Positions 1 to 12,523 are shown, counted from the first letter of the stretch. The stretch is DNA of 64,000 nt from Trissonchulus latispiculum (GCA_030248195.1 JASAND010016601.1:34288-98287); one strand, 5' to 3'. A program made the numbers and translations. The notes: generated from the letters alone by a model not told the origin.

Positions 1-861
1 CAACTTGTTTTCCTTAATTTACAACCTCAACGCCACTCATATGCATTTTACAGGCTAGTTTTCGTGTTTGTACAACCTGCCTGAGAGTACTCATATGTAT
101 TTTACATGCGACGAAGGAGCATTTTTGGTTCTTGTAATTTAGTATAAGAAAAACTGAACAAAACCTTCTTTCTTAGCGGTCGGCGGTACGTTTCCGTATG
201 GGGGAGCCTCCACCTGCACTCTCAGCACACGTAGTAGCAAGGCGAACCACGAAGTGAAGCCCTGCATTGGGCGCTAGCAGAGGTCCACCCGCTCGACAGG
301 TATATAATTTAAGGGCAATAGGTGTCCAGCTCCGACTTTACAATACGTGAAATGGGAAGCATGAACCATGCCCCTGCCCCTGAAAATTGGAAACCATTTA
401 GCGCCGTTGACCAGACGTTTGCCAGGGGACATCTGTGGGGATCTCCATTTGATTGGGTCCATTTCCATTTAATTCACCACGGACGCGATTGCATTGATCC
501 CCGAACAAAACCTCAAAAATTTGATTGAGCACAGAAAAAAGTTGAGTTGTCGAAAATTTAAATTGAATTTTCTTGTTTCTTAGTTTGTATTGATCCGTTT
601 GTGAGTTTTCCGATGCTCCGTTCACAGCTTACTTAAGCATGAACCCGGAAATTCTCTTCTTTTGAACTATTTCTCCGTGGTTCCATTTCTCCGTTCTCAG
701 TTTCTCCGTTGTTCCGTTGGAGCATGAATCGGCCTTTAACGTATTCTGTGTTACTGAAGAAAAGTGTGATGTCCGAAAAAGGGTATTTGGTTTTTTGTGA
801 TTTCCCGAAAAGCGTGGCTTCGGCAATTCTGACAGATGTGCTGGCTGAATATTAATTTCAG

Positions 862-3793
862 GTAACACTTTATCAAGTTGCAAAAGAAGATCTTCATTGC
901 TTCAAACATACCATTGAAAACCAAAGAGCCTACAAGAAGATACTACGACGCTGTTTTCGGGATAGGGTAAGTTATTTAGACATGTCATCGTCATGAATGA
1001 TGCATCTTTCTGCTATTTTATGTATAATTATAATGACACTGTATTTTGCGTGAAGTACTGCATATTTACGCAGTAAAGCTTAAAAATACGCAGGCAAAAG
1101 CAAAAATACGCGCCAAAATACCAAACTACAGAATTCAGAAGTTGGACGATAAAGAGTGCTCTTAATCATAGTCAGACAATCAGACAGACAGACAAACTGC
1201 AATTTGGCTTCTGGCTTTTCTTCTGGGGTATGTCCCCAGACCCCCGCTTAATTGTTCTATATACACTGATTCGTTACACGCAGTTTCTTGTGTGTCTGCT
1301 AGACGCGTGCGTTATTTTATAAAAGCTAGTCATTTTTGTTTCGATTGTCACGGAAACGATTCAAGGTTACTTTTGAAAAAAGTAATAATGTAATAGAGGA
1401 AAATAATTTACAACAGTGTCAAAAACTTGCCTGTAACGTTTGTTGTCATTGCTAGTTTTCATTTAAAAAATTCCTTTTTGTCTCAAAATTCCTTTTTATT
1501 TCTTTTCTCTGGGAATGGCAGCGCAGCAGCCCTGTGTTATTGCTATTATTATTATTAAATGCGTTTATAGCGTATATTCGAATCTGCTAATTAAAGTCTG
1601 ACCAAAAAATGTAGAAAGCGAAATTGTTTTCTTTATATCTCAAAAACGCTTCAAGATAGCTACCATAAAGTATATATTTTCTGAACCGGACTGATGAGAT
1701 CTTTCTTTTCGTGAAAAATTTTTTTGAAATTTCCCGTGCGATTTCAAAGTGCGCCGCTTTTATATGTCCAGAAAGATTGGTACATGGCAATGCCGCGATT
1801 TTTTCAGGAAAATTTTCCCCTTCCCTAGTCCTATACACCAAATTTCAACTTTTTTGGTTGGAAATTGCGTGAGTTATTCCATTTTTCGATTTTCTAAATC
1901 CTTTGATCTTTGCCACTTTTTAGACTGACTGGCTATTACTCGTGACTCGCTCAGTGGAAAAAATTTTCGATTAGATTTTCAGGACCGCCTAGGCATCACC
2001 TTTGACCTGATATATATGTGGTATTTCAAAATTTGAAAGTCGATTTTTTCGAAAAATACCACTTTTTGCCTCAAAATTTCGGTATAGCGATTCTAGCAAA
2101 AATGAATAAAATAGCATAATCATAAAGTTCAATCTGAGGTGAATCCAACGATATAAACTTTTTGTGGCTACGACTTATATTGCGCCAGCAATGATTTTTC
2201 AAACAATTTCCCTTATTTCAGGTGGTTTTGGCCGTCTTTGATGTTGCCGCCTTTATTTGCATGAGCCAGTGTTAACTAGCATAAACCACCTGAAATAGGG
2301 GAAATTGTTTAAAAATTCATTGCTGGCGCAATATAAGTCGTAGCCAAAAAAGCTTATAGCGTTGGATTCACCTCAGATTGAACTCTATGATTATGCTATT
2401 TATTCACTTTTGCTAGAATCGCTATACCGAAATTTAGGGTCAAAAAGTGGTATTTTTCGAAAAAAGTCGACTTTCAAATTTTGAAATACCACATCAGGTC
2501 AAAGGTGATGCCTAGTTGGTCTTGAAAATCTAATCGAAAATTTTTTCCACTAAGCGAGTCACGAGTAATAAATAGCCAGTCAGTCTAAAAAGCGGCAAAG
2601 ATCAAAGGATTTTGAAAATCGAAAAAATGGAATAACTCACGCAATTTTCAACCAAAAAAGTTGAAATTTGGTGTATGAGACTTTCGGGCAAGGGGAAAAT
2701 TTTCCTGAAAAAAATCGCGGCATTGCCATGTACCATGTACCGTGCCATGTAATCTTTCTGGACATATAAAAGCGGCGCCCTTTGAAATCGCACGGGAAAT
2801 TTTAAAAAAATTTCTACGAAAAGAAAGATCTCATCAGTCCGGTTCAGAAAATATATACTTTATGGTAGCTATCTTGAAGCGTTTTTGAGATATAATAAAA
2901 ACAATTTCGCTTTCTACATTTTTGGTCAGACTTTAGTTACCTAATTTAATCCATATTTATGCTTATTGCAGTCGAAATTCGCACTCCAAGACAAAAATAC
3001 CCAAAATTTACTACAGTCCGGTCCGGTTTTCAAAAACCCTGTGTAACATTATTGTGATATTTTGGGAATTATTTTTGTTTTGGTGGGTATAGTTTGGAAG
3101 GCCTGAATTTTTCGGGTCTCAGGTGCTGAAGTGGCAATTTCATTTCTTACATTACATCTGACTTTCACACCCAGGAAGCTTGAGGACACCAGAGTGCACC
3201 TCGCCCTGGATCATGTGTTTGTCCGCGTTGCATAACGCATTAATTCATTGTCACTTCAATTGGGATACGAACTCCTTCTAGCTTGGTGCGACTGTAGCCT
3301 CGGTAGCTCAGCTGGCAGAGCGTCGGAGCGTTAATCCGAAAGTCGTGGTTTCGAATCCCACCCGAGGACCGAATTTTTCGGGTATCAGGTGCTGAAGTGG
3401 CAATTTCATTTCTTCCATAATAATAACAACCTCATTTTCTCCGTAGAAACCGATGTTGATATATGAGTAATGCTTGTGCAAACATTCTTCACCTCAATCT
3501 AATTTTAATCTAAAAGTAATCTAAAAATAATTGTGACTGTTGGAGGTAATGATGCGGTATATACTCACAGGGATGAATCAACTCCCGAGTTCATAATGAT
3601 CATCACCAAGACCAATTCTTTACGACAGTTTAAGAGAGTGTAGCATAATACCAAGAGTGCATAATTGCACTAAGAAGATATAGTGCAAATAGAAGATATA
3701 GTGCAGATATGATCTTCTAATATGTAGTGCAATTATGGACTCTTGATAATATCTTTGTCCTTTGTTTCCGTAATTATATAAGTATATAATTTA

Positions 3794-3862
<69 letters not shown>

Positions 3863-6800
3863 GATTAATTTTGGTGTTTAGACAGATTCCAGAAAAACTT
3901 CTTCACCTTCCAAAGGGCTTAGATCCATGAAATCAGTGAGCAGGCAAAAGATTGTTCATAAAACCGTACCCGCTAATAGAACTTCGCCTGCCAAACGAAA
4001 GGTATATACATAATGCTCGTGTCTATCATTTGTTTGTGTTATTATCACAAATTCATTTCAGGATACTTGAAACTTCAATATTTGTAAATCCAACAATAGT
4101 ATCATGCGCTCGCTTTACTCGTTTCACAGGTACAGAGAATCAGTCAGTCAGTGGCAATTGTAATCTTTCCTTGCACAGGTAAATTTAAGGTTAAGCTGTT
4201 GCAGCATATTCTGCCAGGGTATTTTTTACAGGGGGGGGGGCGGTGGCCCCCCGAAATCGCCCCCTCCCGGGATTTTTGCTTCCCCCTGGGATTTTTTGGA
4301 GGCCCAAATTTTTGCCAAGAATAGGCCAATTTTCAAAAATTTTCCGGCTTCGCCGGAGATGTTTTCGTAAAAATATCTATTTTTAGCTTAAATCCTGGCA
4401 TTTTTGAGCACTTTTTGCGTTTCACCATGCAACATACGCCAAAAAATACCATTTTTTGGCTCATTTTTGCAAAAAATCTTTTCCCCCCTCTTGAAAATCC
4501 CCCCCCCCCGGAAAAATCTCTAAAAAATACCCTGTTCCGCGGAAGGGGGACGTCTCAGAAAATAAACAACCCCTCTCCCGGCATTATTTTCTAGAAGAAA
4601 TTGGCTGTGTTAATTAATGTGTACTCATTCACCTCTTGTTTTTCAGAAAACCATAGTCTCAAAGGCGGAACATTCGAAAGGTGCGAGCAGCGTCAGCCAG
4701 AGTGGCATAATCATGGCCTCTGGTCGGAACTGGGGAGCACCCTGCCTTCTTTGTAAAAGTGTTGTGGCTGCTCGTGGTGTCAAAGGTCACTTGGCGGAAC
4801 ATTTTTGGCAGAGGACTGGAGTGCGGCTTTATCGTTGTGGGATGTGCGGCGACGATTTCATTTTGCGAAATGGGAATGGTAGTGTGTCAGCTCATTTGCG
4901 ACAGTCGCATCAGGTAGGTATATATTTGTCATTTCTGTAGTGTAGAGGGGCTGGTGGGGCCCTCTATTTTTCGGAAGCCCCCACTTCTCGATGCCCCCTT
5001 CCCATTCGCCCCCTCCAGTTGTTGGCATAAAAAATTTCTCATTTTCTAACTAACTTATACACCTTCATGTATAAACTCATTTTGAGCTTAAGTACAGCGA
5101 TTTGTTGCGTTTTTTCCTGGAAAGTGCAACTTTTTCGCAAAAAATTTAGGTTTATTTACCTTTGGCTTGCCCCCCCCCCACATTTCGGAAGCCCCCCCCC
5201 CCCCACTTCCTCCTCCATAGTGGCGGGACGAAGCCCCCTCCCACTTTCAAAATCTTAAAAAATGCCAGTATATTGCGAATCTTATTCTTCTCATCATCTT
5301 CTTTTTCGGCAATCGGAGTGTGTCTATAGGGTGAGCCTCCACCTCCAGACCCAGCACACGTTTTTGCAAGGCAGACCACAAAGAGAACCACGGAATAATA
5401 CAATACTTTGTCCTGTTAGAAGTAAGAAATATACAAGGTAGCTTATAGGATACTTGCCTAATGGGCCTACAGCGTGAGTGAGAGTTCTTTCCGTTGGGAA
5501 GTGAGCGCTTAAGGGGGGTCGCTTTGAGTCAAAATCGATAGTCATGGATTTCGCTCATTTTCGCACACAACATAATAGGTACGTATGTTCCCAAAAACAA
5601 GACAAAATATTAGAGTTTGAAGTTAAACAGTGAATGATATTCATGTCCAAAGCTGGGAAACTTGAAAATTCCGACAATGAGTGCATCAACGTCAGATGGG
5701 ATCAGAATGGCAGCGAAATTGAGGTTGATTAAAATGGCAAATTAATACTGTTACTAATAAAACAACTACGGCATAGCCAACCAGTCGCTTGCAATGCAAT
5801 CTTCATTCGTGAACTGAACCTTTGTCCGCTAACTGTGCACTCACACTTTAACTTACTTTAATTTGCAAGTACTACATTTCAGACACTTAGTTCTATTAGA
5901 AAAGTTGTTCACCTTATTAGCCATCGATTGATATATACCCAATTTGACTATATTTTGGAAATTTCAAGTATTGACGATTGATTTTGGCCTATAAAAGATC
6001 AAAGGAGCCGATAAGACAAAAAGTTCAACCTTGAAGTATTTTCTTCTACCACAATAATGGACAATCATATGGAGACTTTTGTGCTAATTTTTGTGACATT
6101 TTAATGGAAAACGAGTGACAAATTCTTAAAAATACAGTGAAAACTATGAAAAGTGGCTGTTTTGGCAAAATTAGCACTTTTTGTGCAATTTTTTGAACTA
6201 GATACAGATGATAGAAAGTAACAACTTGTTTCATAAGAATTCTGTTTATGCGTAGAGTGCAATTATCTATAAGCCATATCTGTGTCAATTTGTTTGTCAC
6301 CTTTTGTCAATCGTGCAGGAGAGACCAAAATGTTTTGCAAGTCTTGTTTTTCATGGTTCAAAATACACCAATTTTCCTGATTTTTGACTCTGAAAAATTG
6401 CCAAAAATTTGACACTCAACACAATAGTTGTTTGCACTCTATGGTATGTCCTAAACATATTTGCAAGATTGTATATAGCGCTGTATCTTTCATAGAGCTA
6501 AATTTTTTCTGCCACAAACTTTTAAACCTAGCTTTTTCATTTTCCTATGTTTAACACATGTCGTGGTTACCTTTGAAGGGCTCTACACACCGATAGAAAC
6601 AATATTACGCAAAACGCTCTTATTTTGTGTTGAGGACCCATGGGGACAGCAAAATATGTGAAAATTAGCAAAATCGGAGAGAGTCGGAAAATCGGCCAAA
6701 AACCAACTCTCCTTCTTAATCTATTTTTCCTATCCATTTGTGTAAACATTAGTTGTTGTCCATGCCTTCTTATTTAACGTTTGTAGATCTATAAAAGTGG

Positions 6801-8120
6801 CTAGGGCGTACCCCTTCCGAAATAAAATGTAGAAAGACAATGTGTTTGTTTGCGCTTAAATTTCCAAAAATTCGTTTGCTCACGCTCTTTGTTTCTCCAC
6901 CAAATTTCAGAAAATAGCTAAATCACTAGTGCTGTATATAGTTGCCATTTTTATATTTTACTTTCACAACTTACATTTCTTCAACTTTCAGATTCGAGGA
7001 TCCTTGGAACAATATGTCATAAACTTTATGGAATCTGATGCCTTCAAGAAACTTCATGCCATGTGTTTTTCTTCTACTGTAAGTCCATTTTCGTCTGTGT
7101 CATTCTTCTGGGTGACCGCTTTGCACTTTTGGTTTCTGTGACAGCTTTGCACTTTGGTTTCGGTTCGGAATTCGGACATCCTCTTTGTGTGCATTTTCAG
7201 AAAATTAGCGGAAGCAGTAAACTAGAAAAATGCAAAAATAGCTGTTTTTGCTGAGCCATGCATATTTTTTGCTAAATTGGAAGTGTTCCCTTTTGTATTG
7301 CATCTCTGCTAAGTGTTTAACGCTGTTACATAAGATCAAATGATCGAGTAAAAATTTTAATCAATCCAGAAACAGGAATAGAGGTTGGCTTAAAACTGGA
7401 CTTTTAACTCACAGGACTAAAACTTAGTCTGTTTAATCTTTGAAGAAGTATAGTCCTCTGACTAATGGAGTTGTCCTTTTTGCAAATTGAATATGTCTTA
7501 ACTTTGAGTAGTATATTGTCGGATGTATTAATGGTCCTTTTTAGAGACTTGGTATCCGAAGCACTGAGAGGTCTGCGAAGGATAATCAGCCTTCCTGTTC
7601 CAGTGGCCCCGTTTCTTCGCCTCCCAATTCGCCACCTGCGTCTCCTTCAAAGGCCAAACCAGCTGACAGCTTGAAGACTTGCCAGCTTTGTCAGCAGCGC
7701 TGTCATTCAAATCTTTTGGAGCAACATGCCCTGGAGCATGTTTGTGGCCGCCTGGCTACCGAATCTATCGCTGGGCCGGAAACAGTAAGTTTACCTGAAG
7801 CTGGACCTGTGACGTCTCCGCTCTGCTGTCTCCAGTGTGATGTAGTCTGCAGCTGTTTGGAAGATCTGCGTCGTCACGTTCTGATGACGCATACAGACAC
7901 TCTGGCTGTGACTAAGTCCTGGAATTTTCATTTGGAATTTGATGAGCTCCCCGAAGTTATGGCTCGGACCTATGACCGTTGCTTTGTCCCTGCTCCATCT
8001 GCTGTCGAAACGTCTTCTACTGAGGCTTCGTCTTCGACTAGCAACGACAGTCCTGAAGTATCACCTTCCGCTAACCAAGTGACACCTGAGCATCCGGATG
8101 CCTGGAAGTATTTTGTTTGA
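862..8120 (+). CDS. Four-finger C2H2-like zinc-finger protein gene, 3' part (5 exons seen)
   Basis: Exons 862-966, 3882-4001, 4647-4913, 6992-7078 and 7545-8120 (stop TGA 8118-8120) are each open in phase 0 and have good borders (AGG/GTAAGT, AAG/GTATAT, CAG/GTAGGT, ACT/GTAAGT donors; TTTCAG, TTTAG or TTTTTAG acceptors). Together they give 384 codons plus stop. The first exon has an acceptor, so more 5' exons should lie upstream; I could not identify them. Counting from 862, C2H2-like fingers are at C108-C111-H123-H127, C139-C142-H158-H163 (long 15-residue spacer), C239-C242-H254-H258 and C288-C291-H304-H309. A basic Ser/Lys/Arg segment at 36-80 could be a nuclear signal, and a Ser/Thr/Pro-rich tail follows finger 4. 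Nucleic-acid binding is inferred from the fingers only. I do not recognise an orthologue. Introns carry a foldback (1592-2935), a SINE, a G/C-rich element (4215-4534) and a TTAA element (5513-6715). Confidence 0.7.
1592..2935. mobile_element. Long foldback (inverted-repeat) element, TAAAGTCTGACC family
   Basis: The left end TAAAGTCTGACCAAAAAAT at 1592 is repeated in inverse at 2917-2935, and the arms pair almost throughout, with a loop of about 50 bp around 2230-2282. The outermost 17-19 bp are shared with the elements at 24283-28729 and 41971-43553, but the interior differs. The ends fit TA flanks (TA/AAGTC...GACTT/TA), as for Tc1/mariner-type insertion, though TA may simply be part of the terminal repeat. 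No transposase frame is visible. It lies in an intron of the zinc-finger gene. Confidence 0.85.
3104..3416 (+). mobile_element. tRNA-derived SINE with degenerate tRNA-Asn-like head
   Basis: Positions 3297-3369 fold as a tRNA cloverleaf with an intact D arm, a 5-bp anticodon stem and a loop with GTT at the anticodon site (Asn). It has C instead of the invariant T at position 33, a G:A mismatch at the top of the acceptor stem and a mismatch at the loop end of the T stem. It is followed by a 45-bp body (3371-3415) ending in an ATAATAA tail. The same 45-bp body, with one or two changes, lies upstream at 3104-3148, so this looks like two partly tandem SINE units. It is more likely a retroposon than a working tRNA gene. 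Confidence 0.7.
3651..3745. mobile_element. Minimal 95-bp palindromic element, CAAGAGT family
   Basis: The ends CCAAGAGTGCATAATTGCAC and its near inverse at 3726-3745 leave almost no interior. The flanks are ATAATAC on the left and ATAATAT on the right, a 7-bp duplication with one mismatch. Other members are at 9399-9772 and 58755-60091. Confidence 0.65.
3799..3863. repeat. (AT)n microsatellite
   Basis: About 65 bp of nearly pure AT dinucleotide, broken by one or two GT units. It lies just before the exon at 3882. Confidence 0.95.
4215..4534. mobile_element. G/C-tract foldback element with CAGGGTATTTTTTA ends
   Basis: CAGGGTATTTTTTA at 4215 is inverted at 4521-4534. Subterminal tracts of G and C (GGGGGGGGGG, CCCCCCCCCC) pair with each other. 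CAG...CTG termini would suit a hAT-like element, but I see no matching 8-bp duplication. It lies in the intron between exons 4001 and 4647 of the zinc-finger gene. Confidence 0.65.
4945..5265. repeat. G/C-tract repetitive segment in zinc-finger gene intron
   Basis: Runs of C and G flank an A/T-rich centre that resembles the interiors of the other G/C-tract elements (4215-4534, 8300-8646). Clean terminal repeats were not found, so this is a degenerate copy at best. Confidence 0.4.
5513..6715. mobile_element. TTAA-flanked foldback element (TTAAGGGGGGTCGC family), copy 1
   Basis: It begins TTAAGGGGGGTCGCTTT (TTAA at 5509-5512) and ends at a TTAA at 6716-6719 after a decayed C-rich end. Over its whole 1.2 kb it matches the copy at 38434-39656, including the segments near 5770-6030 and 6300-6660. 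TTAA target preference is characteristic of piggyBac-type elements; that assignment is tentative because no transposase is present. It lies in the intron before exon 6992. Confidence 0.75.
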
Positions 8121-8299
8121 ATGGTTATGCTAGTTTATTTATTTACAATAGCAAGTGTTTATGGTAGGATGAACTCTTACTATAAATTAAATTGCTATTA
8201 TAAACTCTTGGTACTAGTGTGTTTGATGTGGAAAATTGAATCAGCATAAATGAATTTGCTTTAATTTATGTACACATATGTACGTACATATACATATAA

Positions 8300-8646
8300 C
8301 TGGGCTTTTTCTAGGCGAAAAAAAGTGGAGGTGGGGAGAGTGGGGGGGAACCCAAAAGTGGGGGGGGGAATCTAAAGTGGTATAAAATCGCTAAAAATGC
8401 AGTAAAAATAGACTGTTTTCTACATATACTGCGATAGCTATGCAAAATTGGCGATTTTTGAGCAAAATATTCCGGCGAAGCCGGAAAATTTTTGAAAATT
8501 TTGACCAAAAATCCTTAAAATTTGGCATTTTCTGGGCACCTTATAGTGAGTGGGGGGAAGCCCAAAAAAGTGGGGGTGGGGCCGAGTGGGGGGACCCAAA
8601 AAGTTGGGGGCGCCGCCCCCCCACCCCCCCAGTAGAAAAAGCCCAG
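8300..8646. mobile_element. G/C-tract foldback element with CTGGGCTTTTTCTA ends
   Basis: CTGGGCTTTTTCTA is inverted at the right end, with subterminal tandem GTGGGGGG words. TATAA directly flanks both sides (8295-8299 and 8647-8651), a 5-bp duplication. It lies about 180 bp downstream of the zinc-finger stop codon and could sit in its 3' UTR or just beyond. Confidence 0.75.
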
Positions 8647-9398
8647 TATAATTTCAAGAGTATATACGAATATAGTATGTACATACATAATAATGGTTTG
8701 CCTTTTTCCTTCGGAAGTGGCGGCAAACCAATAAAAACCTCTGATAAGTTTCAAAACCAGCAGTGAAACCGAAACACATCCGAAATTTAGAATTTCGAAA
8801 TTGTTCTAAGGTAGCTCAAACATTGTAATTTTTTAACATAAGAACGCATCCCTTTTCGATTGTGGTTTCATGTTTTGTTAGCTTTGTTTCTGATGTTTAG
8901 GTCTTAGGAAATGTGGGGTCGACATGGTTGACCAAGTGACCAGGTCAGATGGTTATCGGTATTTTAGCTGTTATTCACATTTTGACTATGTATGCATAAG
9001 CTATATATAAATACCTTCACAAAATTAATTGACCTAGAAAGTAAAAGTAAAATGATATTTTTTGGAACATTGAGTTATCTCCGTGTGCAAATTTTTTCTT
9101 GGAGTTTGCTCTTTTGCCGTTTTCTCTGGAAGAAATATTTCTGTATGCTGGATTCGTTGGCTCTAATGCGACTGTTCTGTATCTATGCAATTCTATCTGA
9201 CAGTATGTATATTTCTTTTTATAGAAGGGATAAGGCAAGGCAATTTTTTCTTTTTTATGTCTGAATAATTATGACAATCTACCAGCCTGAATGCGGTGCG
9301 TCAATTCCAAATTTTTATGTTTACAGGTGTACAAACAAACAGGCGCTTGCGAAATTGTCTTGTCTTACAGTACCAAATATTTTTTATGTCGGCAGTAC

Positions 9399-9772
9399 CA
9401 AGAGTACATATATGAGTGTAACAGGAGGCAAGCTCTCTGTTATCAGCTCTAGGTACATGCTGTGCACGCTAACGGCTGACCCCCTCCCACAAGCGTGTAT
9501 GCTTACTTCAAAGATATTCGCACTCTATCTTTGCGTTCTAACGCTCGAAGCAGACGCAAATTGGACGCACACAGGCGTTGTGTTTTCGAGCTTTAACACG
9601 TAAAGATATGGCGAGTGAACGTACAGAAACGTGTACTCGGTACATGGGTACACATTTGTGGGGGGGCACGATTGAGGGGGAGGGGGTCAGCTGTTAGCGT
9701 GCAGAGCATGTACCTTGTGCTGATAACAGACAGCTTGCCAGCTGTCACACTCTTATTTATTATGTACTCTTG
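9399..9772. mobile_element. CAAGAGT-family palindromic element, 374 bp
   Basis: The ends CAAGAGTACATA and TATGTACTCTTG are inverted, and the arms contain matching words for CTGTTATCAG and for the segment around the GCTAACGGCTGA word. Immediate flanks GCAGTAC and ACAGTAC agree at 6 of 7 positions. A wider stretch of about 22 bp (ACAGTACCAAAT followed by a T-rich run) is duplicated at 9368 and 9773. Confidence 0.75.
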
Positions 9773-9795
9773 ACAGTACCAAATGTTTTATGTAA

Positions 9796-10790
9796 AACGG
9801 CCTATCATACACAGAGTAGTAGCTTTGAAAATTACTACACAACAGCACTGTAATGCAAAAATCAGACTTTCTCTCTTTGTATTGCAGGAACTATATACTT
9901 AAGATCTAAATTATCCAGTATATAGATAGCTAATCGAATCTAAGTTACTGTTGCTAGTGTTTTAAGTTAACTGCTGGTAGCCAGCGTCAGCGTTACCGTT
10001 TGTAATAAATTTACTGTATATGTATTGTACTTCGTACCATTTTGTTGGCGCATTAATGTTTGTTGATTAGAATACGTAATATGATGCGGTTTATTATTTT
10101 AGTAAAAGTGCGAAGCAGTTAAATTATGTAGCAGGATTCTAGGACTGTGAAATTATGGGAATGAAACAGCTCCAATTTGTGGAGGAGCCAGCTTATTGAG
10201 CTTATCTTCCCCTTTATCATTAATATTACTTTATGCTGTCGTTTAGCTCTATATCACTCGGTCTGTTTTATTAACTTCTTCATTCTTTTTAAATAGCTTT
10301 CGTCTTGTCTTTGTTGAACTTCCTTACTCCTCCCAGGATTGATGTATTATTTATTTAGTACTGTGTGCTGTTCCTTTCTTTTTGATTACAAGCATTTAGG
10401 TCGTACAGTCATAAGATCATCCAATTGCGTATTCGAAGGTAATTAGAAAAGGGCAAAATTGTTTGCGTAATTGCCTGAAAACGGGTAGACTTCTATTCCG
10501 ACAGTTGAACTGATTGCTGAAAAATAGGCTTTATAAGTTTTTTTGGAACAGGCTAGGAGACTGCTGGGAGGGAATTAATTGTTCTAGATATAAAATTCAA
10601 TATTTGGACTGAACATTCTATTAACGAATCCCTGGCGCACTTTCGCCAACTAAAGTGGAGTGCTGTATTTGCTCGTGCCAAAACAGAGCTGATTAGTTTT
10701 TGTCCGTGTGAGCTTTTCTACAGTTATTCTCTACTGTTGACAGATCTAGTGCTTCAAGCTTTTCTCGCTGTACCACTTTCTGTGAAACAG
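9796..10790. other. Intergenic stretch with no recognised gene
   Basis: A/T-rich, with no long open frame, no convincing exon-border pair and no clear terminal repeats. Confidence 0.6.
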
Positions 10791-10890
10791 CAGTGATGAT
10801 GGAAGCGGCTCAGCTTGGGGTCACTTTTTGGGCCGACTCACCGGATTAAGAGCTTCGACTCAGCCCTTAATCGGTGTTCCTGATTTACCA
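10791..10890 (+). mobile_element. Degenerate left end of an ACCGGGTC-type hAT-like element
   Basis: It starts CAGTGATGATGGAAGCGG and then follows, with many changes, the left arm of the element at 34155-34907 (GGTCACTTTTTGG, AAGAGCTTCGAC, TGATTTACC). The matching right end is not seen. Confidence 0.55.
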
Positions 10891-11262
10891 TCTTATATAT
10901 TTGAAAATTCTTGCTTTATAATTCTGAAAAATTTAGTCTATGCGTAGGGAATACCACAAATTTTGTCAATAAGGAAACAATCACATTGCCTCCATTCTTT
11001 GTTCTTTGTAAAACAAGAACAGCCTCCAGGTCGTACTCCCCTTACTTGCACGCATAGTTAGAGAAAACGCAGCTGTGGTCCAATTTTATCCAAACTTTCC
11101 GGTTTGTGATACGGTTCCAGTTTAGTTGGTATAAAAAGCACAATTTCTTTGTGTTTTTAAATGTACTATGACAGACAGTGTGGTATTGACTGAATAGTTT
11201 TGAGAGCAGATTTGGTTACGTTTTGCCTTTCATCAATATTTTCCGCGAAAATTGAAGTTCGT

Positions 11263-11490
11263 AATAGTGTTTTAGAACGGTCGGGTTGAACCGGCCGGCG
11301 GCTAACAGTCGGCTAGCCAGGCATTTTTTTCAGTGTCTAAAGGTAATCTAAGGTAGAAAATTGCACTTCTGAAAATTACAAAATTATGCGTTATGGGACA
11401 ATGGGAACGGATTTTACTTTATATGTTTTGATGAGTTCACATTCAGTCTCCAACTTTTTTCCGGCTGAGCGGCCGCTCTAAAACACTATT
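11263..11490. mobile_element. Small foldback with AATAGTGTTTTAGA ends
   Basis: AATAGTGTTTTAGAACGG at 11263 is inverted at 11474-11490. GC-rich subterminal words (CCGGCCGGCGG, GCGGCCGC) lie inside. No duplication is visible. Confidence 0.65.
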
Positions 11491-11635
11491 TTACACATTT
11501 TATCAGAATGTTGGGTACGGTGCATGTCAGATATCCTATACAAATTTGTGGTAAGGCGTTAAGTAACAAACAGCCACACGCCACACAGTAGCTTTATGTG
11601 ATTTTTCAGTATACATTCCAAAAATTGACACTAAG

Positions 11636-11705
11636 AACCGATCCAGGTCCGAAAGTTACCGGTTCCGGTTTCTGTTTTACCGGTTTTTGGAACCGTTTCC
11701 ATGCA
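11636..11705. mobile_element. Fragment of a CCGGTTCC-type element
   Basis: It contains two to three copies of the ACCGGTTCCGG/ACCGGTTTTTGG word found at the ends of the hAT-like element at 49812-51275. It has no partner end nearby. Confidence 0.45.
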
Positions 11706-12523
11706 TTTGGTCACAGCGCAAGTAAGTTAAAAGTTTACCTTGTTACGCAAAAGCGGAATCTTTAGGTATTGGAGATTTTTTGGAAAGCCGGCTGTGGAGG
11801 TCAACCGAGCCTCCAGATCTAGGATAAGTTACCCAGTTTCCATGATTGGTGCAAACGGAGAACAAAGTTTTTGTGTTTAGGTGATCACAACATAGTATAG
11901 TTGCCCTCGGCCTCACCTTTGTTCTGCCTAGCGTGACAGCCCGACCTGACCACGGTAGACATCGTGACCTGGGGCCAATTTCATAAAACTTAAAACTTGC
12001 AACTTGCATATGCAAGTTGCAACTTGCACATGCAAGTTACAAGTTAATTGTTTCATAAAACTGCAAGTGCTACTTGCGTACTTGCACTTAAACCGCAAGT
12101 TGCAAGTCCGCAAGTTGCAAGTTGCCGGTCTATACTTGCACTTTAAATCTGTTTCATAAAAACGGTCAGTACTTGCACTTGCAACTTGCACTTGCGGTGC
12201 AAGTAGTTGAGTTAAATTTTACTGAACGTTTTTCAGCAAGTGGTGTTTTTATGTTTTTTCCACAATTTTGACATGTTTTGACATTATTTTTCATAAGCGA
12301 TGTATGCTTTAAACTACGTAATACATATTGCGCTAATTATTTTTTGTAATTAACATTTTAGTTATTTAACTGATTAATATTATTATAGTACATTAATAAC
12401 GTATGTGAATTTACCGATGCTTTGGATGATTGCAAGACCGGTCATCGGGACGGGACGACCAATATACATTAAAGAATGTTAACGATATGTCTTCATTCTA
12501 TACTGCTTTTCTCATGTTCACAA

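Noticed and set aside
322..528. Possible upstream exon of the zinc-finger gene
   Set aside because: The stretch is open for 68 codons, but no acceptor/donor pair joins it in phase 0 to 862, and part resembles a dispersed repeat shared with 5320-5395.
3297..3369. Functional tRNA-Asn gene
   Set aside because: C at position 33, mismatches in the acceptor and T stems and a duplicated SINE body around it argue for a retroposon.
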